Below, in pieces: positions 45,928-64,000 of a stretch of 64,000 nucleotides of DNA. Location: assembly GCF_902713425.1 (NCBI RefSeq), contig NC_081241.1, positions 2,260,218 through 2,324,217 on the forward strand. The letters are read 5' to 3'. The stretch comes from Acipenser ruthenus (lineage: Eukaryota; Chordata; Actinopteri; Acipenseriformes; Acipenseridae). The translations under genes and the position numbers were made by a program. Position 1 is the stretch's first letter; each line of letters begins with the position of its first letter. Under the pieces are notes generated by a model, which had not been told where the DNA came from, made no database searches, and worked only from the letters and a program-made list of their open reading frames with translations.

Positions 45928-47774
45928 AATCGTTATTAATAAATATACATGTATTACTGAATTTATTTAACATTAAAATATCTGCGAGTGCAGCAATGAA
46001 TTAAGGACACAATGGGATAATTAACAGAAGTAATTGAATATTTCTCACAGCAGTGTACAGTGCAATACAGGATTTGAAACAGATGTATGACATCAAACAA
46101 ATCATATACAGAATTTAATGGAAAGATTCCCTGCATTCTGATTGGCTGAGCCAGAGGGATCTATACTCCCTAGTATCTGCCCTAAGAATGTTTGAAACTG
46201 CATCACAAAAACAAATCAAACAATATCACTCCACCAGTTTGATTTGAAACAGTATGTCGTGCAAAGTGACTTTCAGCCCTTTTTAATAACATGCCAATTG
46301 AAGAAAGGGTAAGTCAAAACTTCCCGGAAAATAACACGAGCACCTCGGAGATGGCTAGGACACTACTGTAAGTAGTACAGACAGGAGAACCGTCAGACAA
46401 ATTGAAAAACCTTCTACTCTAGCAGGGTGGTCACACATATTTGTAGATTTAAACAGAAAAAAACTCGAAATGGAATTTATTAATCAGTTTTATCCTAACT
46501 TAAAGATACCTTTAACAAAAACTTAAAACAAGTTTTTTTAAAAAAAACTATAAATAAGCCTTTTAATAAGCAATATTCTCATTATTATTTAACCAGAAGT
46601 CCGTCTTTGAATTAATGTGCACGCTGAACTAACTGAGTTTCAATATTAAATCGACATACCAATTCAAATAGAAAAGCGAACGTGTGCTGCATTGTTTTGT
46701 TAGATTATTAAATCGCTGACTTAATTGTACAATCGGTGCCTCTGAAACTGCCTGTGGAAAATGGAAGGCACCGCTTGAGCAGCTGCCCCAGTGCACTGAG
46801 ACCGTACTGCAATAAAACGCGCAGGAGTTATTTAAAAGGGTAATGTTTGATTCACAACACATCAAAATGAGAACAGTACCCCCGTGATCCAAAGTGCCCA
46901 ATGGAGAATTATAGAATGAAATGTATGATGAATCCGCTATCTTTATCCACGCACCAGGCTAGATCCAAGCAATGTGAGCGTTACAAGTATCTGGTATCCT
47001 AGCGCCTTTACTGGTCTAGTTTTCTGTATTTTCGGGCACCTGAACAGTCTTCAATTGAACAGGCTACGACGTTGCCTGGCGGTGATACAGCGGCTGTTCT
47101 TTTCTCTGAAAAGCTGGCCTTTGATGCCACCTAGTGGTCATGCAACACAATTACAGTCAAAATTTCAATAACTCATCACAGACATAACATGGTGAAAATA
47201 GTGTTTTTCAGCCATGGCCTGGAGTACCTCGAATTGTACAGAAATACTAAAAGAAACGTAAGAATTTCAATGACAGGTTTCGGTTTCAACCAGGAATTAC
47301 ATACTTGTTTTTAAGCACACATAGTTTTCCAGGGAACGTAGGACAGCACATACAGACACCCTCTGTGAAAAAACAAAAAGCAGGCAAATAGGTGCACAAG
47401 GTTTTACTTGACTGTACTGTTTACTGTCGTCTTATTTCATAAGGTACAAGGTCTCAAAGAGGGGTGAGTTCCGGACCATTCTGGACAACACACCTGCTGC
47501 ACTGTTTCACTGTCAATGCCATCAGCAACCCATTTACACATTTGTGTCCTACATATGGCAGGTATTCACACATGTTTCCAAACCCTTGTTGCTTCAGCTA
47601 ATCTGAAGATTGCATAATGATGCAATGATGCCAAATCTAGGAAGGAAAGATAAATTATCCCACTAAACCACTCTTAAATTGTAACTGAAGCTGTGATCCT
47701 TCACAGTATATGGCTCAGATAAAGAAAGCACGTTCCCAAATGTTTTCATGTGCCACCTGCTGCCAGTTGTAAGG

Positions 47775-49612
47775 AACTGCACCTGTATAATGTGTCTCAC
47801 CAAGGTGCTGTAGCACTGATACCTCTGCACCTGTATAACGTGTCTCTCCGAGGTGCTGTAGCACTGATACCTCTGCACCTGTATAACGTGTCTCTCCAAG
47901 GTGCTGTAGCGCTGATACCTCTGCACCTGTATAACGTGTCTCTCCAAGGTGCTGTAGCGCTGATACCTCTGCACCTGTATAACGTGTCTCTCCAAGGTGC
48001 TGTAGCACTGATACCTCTGCACCTGTATAACGTGTCTCTCCAAGGTGCTGTAGCGCTGATACCTCTGCACCTGTATAACGTGTCTCTCCAAGGTGCTGTA
48101 GCACTGATACCTCTGCACCTGTATAACGTGTCTCTCCAAGGTGCTGTAGCGCTGATACCTCTGCACCTGTATAACGTGTCTCTCCAAGGTGCTGTAGCGC
48201 TGATACCTCTGCACCTGTATAACGTGTCTCTCCAAGGTGCTGTAGCGCTGATACCTCTGCACCTGTATAACGTGTCTCTCCAAGGTGCTGTATAACGTGT
48301 CTCTCCAAGGTGCTGTAGCACTGATACCTCTGCACCTGTATAACGTGTCTCTCCAAGGTGCTGTAGCGCTGATACCTCTGCACCTGTATAACGTGTCTCT
48401 CCAAGGTGCTGTAGCGCTGATACCTCTGCACCTGTATAACGTGTCTCTCCAAGGTGCTGTAGCGCTGATACCTCTGCACCTGTATAACGTGTCTCTCCAA
48501 GGTGCTGTAGCACTGATACCTCTGCACCTGTATAACGTGTCTCTCCAAGGTGCTGTAGCGCTGATACCTCTGCACCTGTATAACGTGTCTCTCCAAGGTG
48601 CTGTAGCGCTGATACCTCTGCACCTGTATAACGTGTCTCTCCAAGGTGCTGTAGCGCTGATACCTCTGCACCTGTATAACGTGTCTCTCCAAGGTGCTGT
48701 AGCACTGATACCTCTGCACCTGTATAACGTGTCTCTCCAAGGTGCTGTAGCGCTGATACCTCTGCACCTGTATAACGTGTCCCTCCAAGGTGCTGTAGCA
48801 CTGATACCTCTGCACCTGTATAACGTGTCTCTCCAAGGTGCTGTAGCACTGACACCTCTGCACCTGTATAACGTGTCTCTCCAAGGTGCTGTATAACGTG
48901 TCTCTCCAAGGTGCTGTAGCGCTGATACCTCTGCACCTGTATAACGTGTCTCTCCAAGGTGCTGTAGCGCTGATACCTCTGCACCTGTATAACGTGTCTC
49001 TCCAAGGTGCTGTAGCACTGATACCTCTGCACCTGTATAACGTGTCTCTCCAAGGTGCTGTAGCGCTGATACCTCTGCACCTGTATAACGTGTCCCTCCA
49101 AGGTGCTGTAGCACTGATACCTCTGCACCTGTATAACGTGTCTCTCCAAGGTGCTGTAGCACTGACACCTCTGCACCTGTATAACGTGTCTCTCCAAGGT
49201 GCTGTATAACGTGTCTCTCCAAGGTGCTGTAGCGCTGATACCTCTGCACCTGTATAACGTGTCTCTCCAAGGTGCTGTATAACGTGTCTCTCCAAGGTGC
49301 TGTAGCGCTGATACCTCTGCACCTGTATAACGTGTCTCTCCAAGGTGCTGTAGTGCTGATACCTCTGCACCTGTATAACGTGTCTCTCCAAGGTGCTGTA
49401 GCGCTGATACCTCTGCACCTGTATAACGTGTCTCTCCAAGGTGCTGTAGTGCTGACACCTCTGCACCTGTATAACGTGTCTCTCCAAGGTGCTGTAGCGC
49501 TGATACCTCTGCACCTGTATAACGTGTCTCTCCAAGGTGCTGTAGTGCTGATACCTCTGCACCTGTATAACGTGTCTCTCCAAGGTGCTGTAGCGCCGAT
49601 ACCTCTGCCACT
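47775..49612. repeat. 48-bp minisatellite, about 38 copies
   Basis: The unit is CTGTATAACGTGTCTCTCCA then AGGTGCTGTAGCGCTGATAC then CTCTGCAC. At four places (near 48290, 48890, 49206 and 49278) a short unit lacks the GCGCTGATACCTCTGCAC part, a deletion between the direct repeats CTGTA. These short units shift the frame and explain why three long minus-strand frames overlap here. No gene features. Confidence 0.95.
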
Positions 49613-49989
49613 GCTTTCAGAATCAACAACTTGGAAATTAAATTACATCAGAATTGTTACTATTGTTTTTATTTATTTAGTGTTTTATCTGTATGTTGGA
49701 ACATGTGAGAGGAACAAGGCTAATGAAACCTGCTGACTGGATTCAGTTACTGACTGTTGATTTGCCTTATTAATTTGTCTTATTTGCCTGATATGTTCTC
49801 ACTAGGTTAGCAACTTATCAATTTATCAGCAGCTTTTACAAGCCCTACTAATTATTGATTTTAATTTTATTATTACATTTTGAAAAAAAAAAAATAATTC
49901 TCATATCTTGTTTTCCACAGCTCAACGTTTTTTAAATGTAAAGTTCCATTACTAATCTCGACTCATTTAACATAACGCCATAGTATTGA

Positions 49990-50757
49990 TTCACCTGCCA
50001 TAGCACTGTCAATAGCACAGCATGGGACTGATTCACCTGCTATAGCACTGTAGCACAGCATGGGACTGATTCACCTGCTATAGCACTGTCAATAGCACAG
50101 CATGGGACTGATTCACCTGCCATAGCACTGTCAATAGCACAGCATGTGGTTGATTCACCTGCCATAGCACTGTCAATAGCACACCATGGGGCTGATTCAC
50201 CTGCCATAGCACTGTCAATAGCACAGCATGGGACTGATTCACCTGCCATAGCACTGTCAATAGCACACCATGGGGCTGATTCACCTGCTATAGCACTGTC
50301 AATAGCACAGCATGGGACTGATTCACCCGCCATAGCACTGTCAATAGCACAGCATGTGGTTGATTCACCTGCCATAGCACTGTCAATAGCACACCATGGG
50401 GCTGATTCACCTGCTATAGCACTGTCAGTAGCACACCATGGGACTGATTCACCTGCCATAGCACTGTCAATAGCACACCATGGGACTGATTCACCTGCCA
50501 TAGCACTGTCAATAGCACACCATGGGACTAATTCACCTGCCATAGCACTGTCAATAGCACACCATGGGACTGATTCACCTGCCATAGCACTGTCAATAGC
50601 ACACCATGGGACTGATTCACCTGCCATAGCACTGTCAATAGCACAGCATGTGGTTGATTCACCTGCCATAGCACTGTCAATAGCACACCATGGGGCTGAT
50701 TCACCTGCTACAGCACTGTCAATAACACACCATGGACTGATTCACCTGCCATAGCAC
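49990..50757. repeat. 42-bp minisatellite, about 18 copies
   Basis: The unit is GATTCACCTGCCATAGCACT then GTCAATAGCACACCATGGGA then CT. It is open on both strands because 42 is a multiple of three. The gap between this array and the 48-bp array (49613-49989) holds nothing recognised, nor does 50758-51200. Confidence 0.93.
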
Positions 50758-51836
50758 TGTGATTGCATTTTAGATTGACGAATAAAGATAATTTAGGTCC
50801 TGAGATATAACCTTGCTTAAATGAGTTTTAAATAATTGTGGATTGTGTCAAAAGAGCCATCTTAGGAACATAGAGAATATGTTGTAACTCTAAAATCATT
50901 CAACAAGAGTTATTATACAGTGGAGGTGGGCATACATCTGTAAATCTGTCATTTTTTTTCCTAGATAAATTGCGTAAGGCAAGTACTCTACTCCCGTTGT
51001 AAAGTGGTCCACATTACATTTTATTTGGAAATCAAAATCAGTACAGCATTTCTGTACAGATTACACAAAACAAAATAATACGCAATTGGAATTTATACAG
51101 CACTATACATATCACAGTATGAAAACTCAATAATCAAATCTACACGGACTAAATCTTCTCCGTTGAAAGGAGGGGTCCGACGTCAGTCTCCCAACCGCTC
51201 AAACCTTAAAGGCGTAGAGTTACAATATAAATGTAAGACATCATTACAACGTCTGGTTCTTGCACCCCTGTCTCTCCTTTTCTCGCTTCTGCTTCGCTTC
51301 CAGACACTGTGAAAAAATAATAATAATAATAATTCTCACCCACAACAAATGATTAATTTTACTATACATTCAACTCGTTATATAAGAGTAGAATGTATAT
51401 ACAAATTCAGGGAGTGTAACGAGTCATTACGTATAGTTTGTATCAGGATACAAAACCACACCTAACAAGTTAAACTCAGCCCGCCAACTCATCCAGAACC
51501 CTAGCACCATGCTACCTAAATACAGTCCTGGCGGACCTAGTTGGAGACAAGCCAACATAAAAATAATAACATTCGGATACATTTATTCAAATAAGGCACT
51601 AAAATAACCGATAAAAACACAGACAGAAAACAACAACCAATAAACGATACAACACGCACGCACCCAGTCCAGAGGCCACGCCCCCTACCTGTTGCTGTCG
51701 CAGCCCGCAGTTCTCATCAGTCTCTCAGCGTCTTGCCTGAACGTGCAGTTACTATATGTTGTAAATGTCCCTTTCACAAGTATGTCACTTTACACGTCAA
51801 AAACAAATGGAATTGACACTTAATGGGTTAACTCAC

Positions 51837-52449
51837 AGTCCGGACGTTCCCATTCCACGCTGCTCACTAGCACGTCCTTCAGTTCCACTTCGCCCTTTTC
51901 CTTTGCTGAGATATATAAAAAAAAAATATTAAAGAATAAAAATGTCATTTCTAATTTGTTTTAAAAAAATAAAAAATAAAATAAACATTTAAGTTTTAAA
52001 AAAAAGCTAATGTTTGGTGTTAATTTTGTTAAACACGAACACTGTGCGGTGGGCTCATTTCTAACTGCTCAGCTTCACGTTAAAGCTGGTTTGAAAAAGG
52101 TAGGTGATATGGTTGCTAATATAATAATATCATGAAGCTTGCTCATTCATCGCAGTTTGATAAACGCCTATGCGGGATATTCTATTGACTATTTATAGAA
52201 TTCACCGGTGGAAACAGATATTCTGCTGTCGGCTTACTAGAGCGACTTAACAAACAATCAAAACACAGCAGCATTTGTTATCATGCTATTCCGATTATGT
52301 ATTCATTCTCCCTGAAGGTATGGGTGTGGGTTGTGGTTTAGATCAGATCTATACATGTATGAAAAGTTAAAGTTATGATTTTCAGAATGTTTGTATTATA
52401 AGATTGCACGTATGCTATGAAACAGACACGCACGCACGCACGCACACAC

Positions 52450-52513
<64 letters not shown>

Positions 52514-52690
52514 CTTTGCCTAAAAATGGCCGTTCACAAATCGAAAGTAAACTTTCATATCTTGCGCATTTGCTATATTTAGACAACCAAACACGATTTA
52601 GTTAAGAATATGCCTTGTTTTGCCCACAAATACTCTTCGGAGAAAATATACAAATAAATACTTACACAGACCCGTCGCTGTGGCTCCCAT
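51837..52690 (-). CDS. Small unrecognised TATA-driven gene, first two coding exons
   Basis: On the minus strand a strong TATA box (TATATAAAAG, 52781-52790) lies about 90 bases before an ATG at 52690. Exon 1 (52666-52690) reads MGATATGL plus one base before GTAAGT. Exon 2 (51837-51905) follows a TATCTCAG acceptor and continues SKEKGEVELKDVLVSSVEWE then RPD before GTGAGT. Further exon-like pieces lie at 51689-51736 and at about 51235-51306 (behind TTTTTTCACAG), but no combination I tried gives a clearly protein-like ending, so the C-terminus is unresolved. There is no signal peptide or membrane segment. It is head-to-head with SLC25A17, 2.4 kb away. I do not recognise the family. Confidence 0.4.
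52452..52510. repeat. CA/TA microsatellite
   Basis: Runs of ACGC and CATA followed by about 25 TA units, in intron 1 of the small minus-strand gene candidate. Confidence 0.9.
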
Positions 52691-52780
52691 CACTATCGTA
52701 TTTCGCTTCTGAAAATGTTACTGTCTCTCTCTCTTGCTTCGATATTCTTTATGCATGAACAGATTTTGTTTGTGTGATAC

Positions 52781-52790
52781 CTTTTATATA
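52781..52790 (-). promoter_or_regulatory. TATA box of the small minus-strand gene
   Basis: CCTATATAAAAGG on the minus strand, an almost ideal TATA box, about 90-100 bases upstream of the proposed ATG. It is the clearest TATA box found next to any of the gene starts in this window. Confidence 0.55.
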
Positions 52791-53736
52791 GGATTAGCTA
52801 AAATGGGTATAAAACTTATATACACACTGGCTTTCTAGACCCCCCCAAAAAGCGTAGCCTATTCTTTGAAGTGGAACTTTAACTTCAGGCAAGAAAATTC
52901 CTCAGAAAAACCCTGCGCCCGCCCTTGGAGGTGATCCAGACTGTAAAACCTGATATCACACAATGACATCATGTGCTCGTGTGTATTTATTAACTCAGTA
53001 TGTGATATTGTAGCGAACACATCTGAACGTGTTTCATTGTAATAATGCGGGGCTTAACCGCTTAAAAAAACACAAACACGCCACAGAATCCTACAGTTCT
53101 CATTACGCTATTGATAATTAGGCTGCCACGAGTGTTCGTTCCAAATTGTATTTTATTTCAATGTGTTTATTTAGAAAAAAAAAACTTTACAGAGACTAAG
53201 GTTTAGATAACAATACTTATTTTCTTCTTAGACGTATTCATTGTAACGAATAATGTACAGGTTATTTGGAAGGGGACTTGTGGGGAGTAATACCCTACAT
53301 TTAAACATGTCATTTATAACAAACTTGCAATATAAAGTGACAATCGTTCTCTTGTTAAATTATCTATCTATCTTTTAAAGAAAGTGAAATGTTTTTGTGT
53401 CTGGCGTCTTTGACGCAGGGGGTCTAAAAGTGCTTAATAAATCACTTCCTTCCTCATAATCATGGACTGTAATAATATCCTATCCCTCTGTGAAACAATC
53501 TGATTGTCATATTTAAACTAGGTATTAAAACAACACTTTAAAATAATGACCGCAAATTCCAAACGAATTCCAGCAGAATCCCACAAGAATCCCACCTGAA
53601 TATCTTCTGCACTTCCTTGGAGTTCTGAACTCATTCATTTTCAATTCTGTTAAGTCATGTGGGTTTAATTACACGTATTCATTCTATGTTTCTTTGGAAC
53701 ATATTGTGCTGATCACATGTATAAGGCAGAATTATA

Positions 53737-53935
53737 TATATCTTTATTTTTATATAGCGACTTTCATAGTGGACCACCATCACAAAGCGCTTTACAGGGG
53801 TAGGCTGTGAACTGCGCATTATATGCAGAGTCACTTCCAATAGGACGTTTATTTAACACCTCGTCCGCAGGATGGAGCACAAGGAGGTGAAGTGACTTGC
53901 TCAGGGTCACACAGTGAGCCAGTCAGTGGCTGAGG
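53737..53935 (-). mobile_element. SINE-like element, variant tail
   Basis: It contains the complement of the SINE body (GGAGCACAAGGAGGTGAAGTG, CACACAGTGAG...CAGTGGCTGAGG) with a different tail (CACAAAGCGCTTTACAGGGG). 52794-53736 holds nothing else recognised. Confidence 0.55.
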
Positions 53936-54274
53936 TACATTAATTATACATGAATTAAAATATGAAAATGTTGCATGGTTTTGCACATACCTCGGCTCTT
54001 CTGACTATCATTGTCACGTATGTTACTGCTTTTTTTTTTTTTTTAAAGAAATAAGCAGAAACCCGTCGCTCTTCTGGAAAAATAAACTGATAGCGCAACG
54101 ACAAAGGTGAAGAACATCTGAATTATTGTTCTAGGCTGTCAGTTGTATGCTGGCAGAGAAGCATTTCAGCTAATTGCTGTTTAAAAAAAAAAAAAAAAAG
54201 CTATTTGAAATCCCCTTTGCGCGTTTCAGGTGCATCAGGTTTCTCACTAAACTTGAAAATATTAGTGTGGCGCT

Positions 54275-54573
54275 TACAGCCAGGTTCTGTCTGGCCAAAA
54301 GTGTTGCAGCCCCCTATAGCATTAACTGATTCTGCTTCATAATAATGAACCCTGCTGAATAATGTTACCTTGTTAACATATTGAATTCCACACCGCTTTG
54401 AAGTTTTCCATACAGTTAACGAAAAACTCACTAGAAATATTTTGATATTTCGAGATCTAACACGAAATACCGCTGTACTACTATTATGGCTTCCGGAAGA
54501 CTTTGTTTGCGATATCATTTTGTAGTTTCTTTGATTACATCATGATGTTAAATAAAATATCAAAATAATGTTC

Positions 54574-54604
<31 letters not shown>

Positions 54605-54648
54605 ATTCCAAAAATTCTAGGTGATGCAGAACTTTTGGCCATAGCTGT
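54275..54648. mobile_element. Tc1-like MITE
   Basis: Near-complete member of the family at 4598-4968, right end GGTGATGCAGAACTTTTGGCC. The left end carries a small insertion. It lies upstream of the SLC25A17 promoter. Confidence 0.7.
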
Positions 54649-54850
54649 TGGAGCTCATGGAGTGAACAGTTCAAAATATTTAGTTTAAACATGCGATCAT
54701 GATATAATCATACCATACTTAAAATGCACAACTAAAACGTTTTAAATACACCACCACTACTGCATGAAAAACCAATAATAATCTCTTTGGCTCCTAATTG
54801 GACAATTTGGTTATACACACGCTCAAGGCGAGGCTAGCAGGTTATAGCAG

Positions 54851-54887
54851 CCAATCAAAACGAAGCGGAATCCAGCGAGAGGCCAAT
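54851..54887 (+). promoter_or_regulatory. CCAAT boxes of the SLC25A17 promoter
   Basis: Two direct CCAATC boxes at 54851 and 54883, 32 bases apart and about 230-265 bases before the SLC25A17 ATG. No TATA box is seen. This is a typical housekeeping layout. Confidence 0.45.
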
Positions 54888-55115
54888 CAGCTTCTTCCAA
54901 AACAAACATTAACCCCCAACTTGTGTTCAGCACGTAATACTTGGGGCGGCTCGACCTGGAAGTAGGAATAGACCGGTGTGTGCTATGACGATGAGTTTAT
55001 CTGAATGTTACTGTACAGAGACGGGCTTGAATGTAGCTTGCATGAAAGCGCTGTCAAATATTTCAGATAAATATACTCACCCACGCCTTTATACATTCTT
55101 GATGCGCCGTCCACA

Positions 55116-63625
<8,510 letters not shown>

Positions 63626-63732
63626 CCAGAGGATTCTCGTTGCCGTGGTGCTGCTAGCAGGGCAGGATGTCGCTTTAAAACTGCTGTCCCGGTTCACCCG
63701 TTCAGACCTGAATTATTTTTGTCAAGCAGAAG

Positions 63733-63738
63733 AATAAA
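63733..63738 (+). terminator. Poly(A) signal of SLC25A17
   Basis: AATAAA 108 bases after the stop codon; the only good signal between the stop and the following repeats. Confidence 0.65.
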
Positions 63739-63774
63739 TTACTTTTATTGAGTATACATGAGAAAAGGACATTT

Positions 63775-63775
<1 letters not shown>

Positions 63776-63811
<36 letters not shown>

Positions 63812-64000
63812 ATATGCAGCTCTGGCCAAAAATTTAGCATCACCCTATAAAATGAACAAATTTTGCTTTATAAAGTCGAATGAAATCTGCTGAATAATGT
63901 TAACGTATTGAACCTCTTTGTAGTTTTATCATACACTTAACGGGAAACTGAGTTCGAAAAATGTAACATTTCGAAAATCTGACTGGCTTCCAGTCGACTT
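63776..64000. mobile_element. TTTA microsatellite and Tc1-like MITE running off the right edge
   Basis: TTTA repeats (63776-63808) are followed by CAGCTCTGGCCAAAAATTTA, the left end of the Tc1-like MITE family seen at 4598-4968. The copy is cut by the window end. Confidence 0.75.

Larger units (their letters stand above)
43233..47774. other. Intergenic: solo LTR and CR1 fragment, no gene seen
   Basis: It contains the GIMAP-D 3' flank, a solo LTR at 44505-44688 and a CR1-like end at 45107-45927. 45930-47774 is AT-rich with short open frames that lack splice sites or homology I recognise. Confidence 0.55.

Noticed and set aside
47663-49736. Minus-strand frames of 535, 610 and 622 codons and plus-strand frames of 107-203 codons
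   Set aside because: Shadows of the 48-bp minisatellite; frame changes coincide with short repeat units.
50040-50754. Frames with IDSAMAGES or DSPAIALSIAHHG repeats
   Set aside because: Shadows of the 42-bp minisatellite.

Overview
The window is vertebrate nuclear DNA, most likely from a ray-finned fish. Genes are sparse and intron-rich with ordinary GT-AG splice sites. The intergenic DNA is full of fish-type repeats: tRNA-derived SINEs with an L2-like tail, Tc1-like elements, palindromic hAT-like MITEs, CR1 and L2 LINE ends, AAT microsatellites and several kilobase-scale minisatellites. The SINE tail running into AAT repeats resembles sturgeon DNA as I remember it, so a sturgeon or paddlefish is my best guess (inference only).

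Layout. 1-2.7 kb: the 5' end of DMC1 on the minus strand, continuing off the left edge. 7.5-12.1 kb: complete four-exon TOMM22 on the minus strand. 14.2-31.6 kb: three tandem units, each with an intact two-exon GIMAP (AIG1-type) GTPase gene on the minus strand; units A and B are almost identical and C is older. 34.7 kb: a lone first coding exon of a stonustoxin-like (SNTX, MACPF-type) gene. 35.6-38.8 kb: a 36-bp minisatellite. 42.3-43.2 kb: a fourth, inverted GIMAP gene whose start codon appears to be split by an intron. 47.8-50.8 kb: two more minisatellites. 51.2-52.8 kb: a small unrecognised TATA-driven gene candidate on the minus strand. 55.1-63.6 kb: complete nine-exon SLC25A17 (peroxisomal carrier PMP34) on the plus strand.

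Functionally this is a housekeeping and meiosis block whose human counterparts lie together on 22q13 (DMC1, TOMM22, SLC25A17), interrupted by a lineage-specific cluster of immune-type GTPase genes with a SNTX-like exon. The four GIMAP proteins share an N-terminal G domain, a lysine/glutamate-rich coiled coil that varies in length, and a C-terminal CCIS or CCIL that fits a prenylation (CaaX) signal.

The most unusual structure is the minisatellite in SLC25A17 intron 6. Its unit is a copy of the end of exon 6 together with its 5' splice site, so about eighteen decoy donor sites follow the real one. Most very long open frames in the window are shadows of minisatellites whose unit length is a multiple of three.
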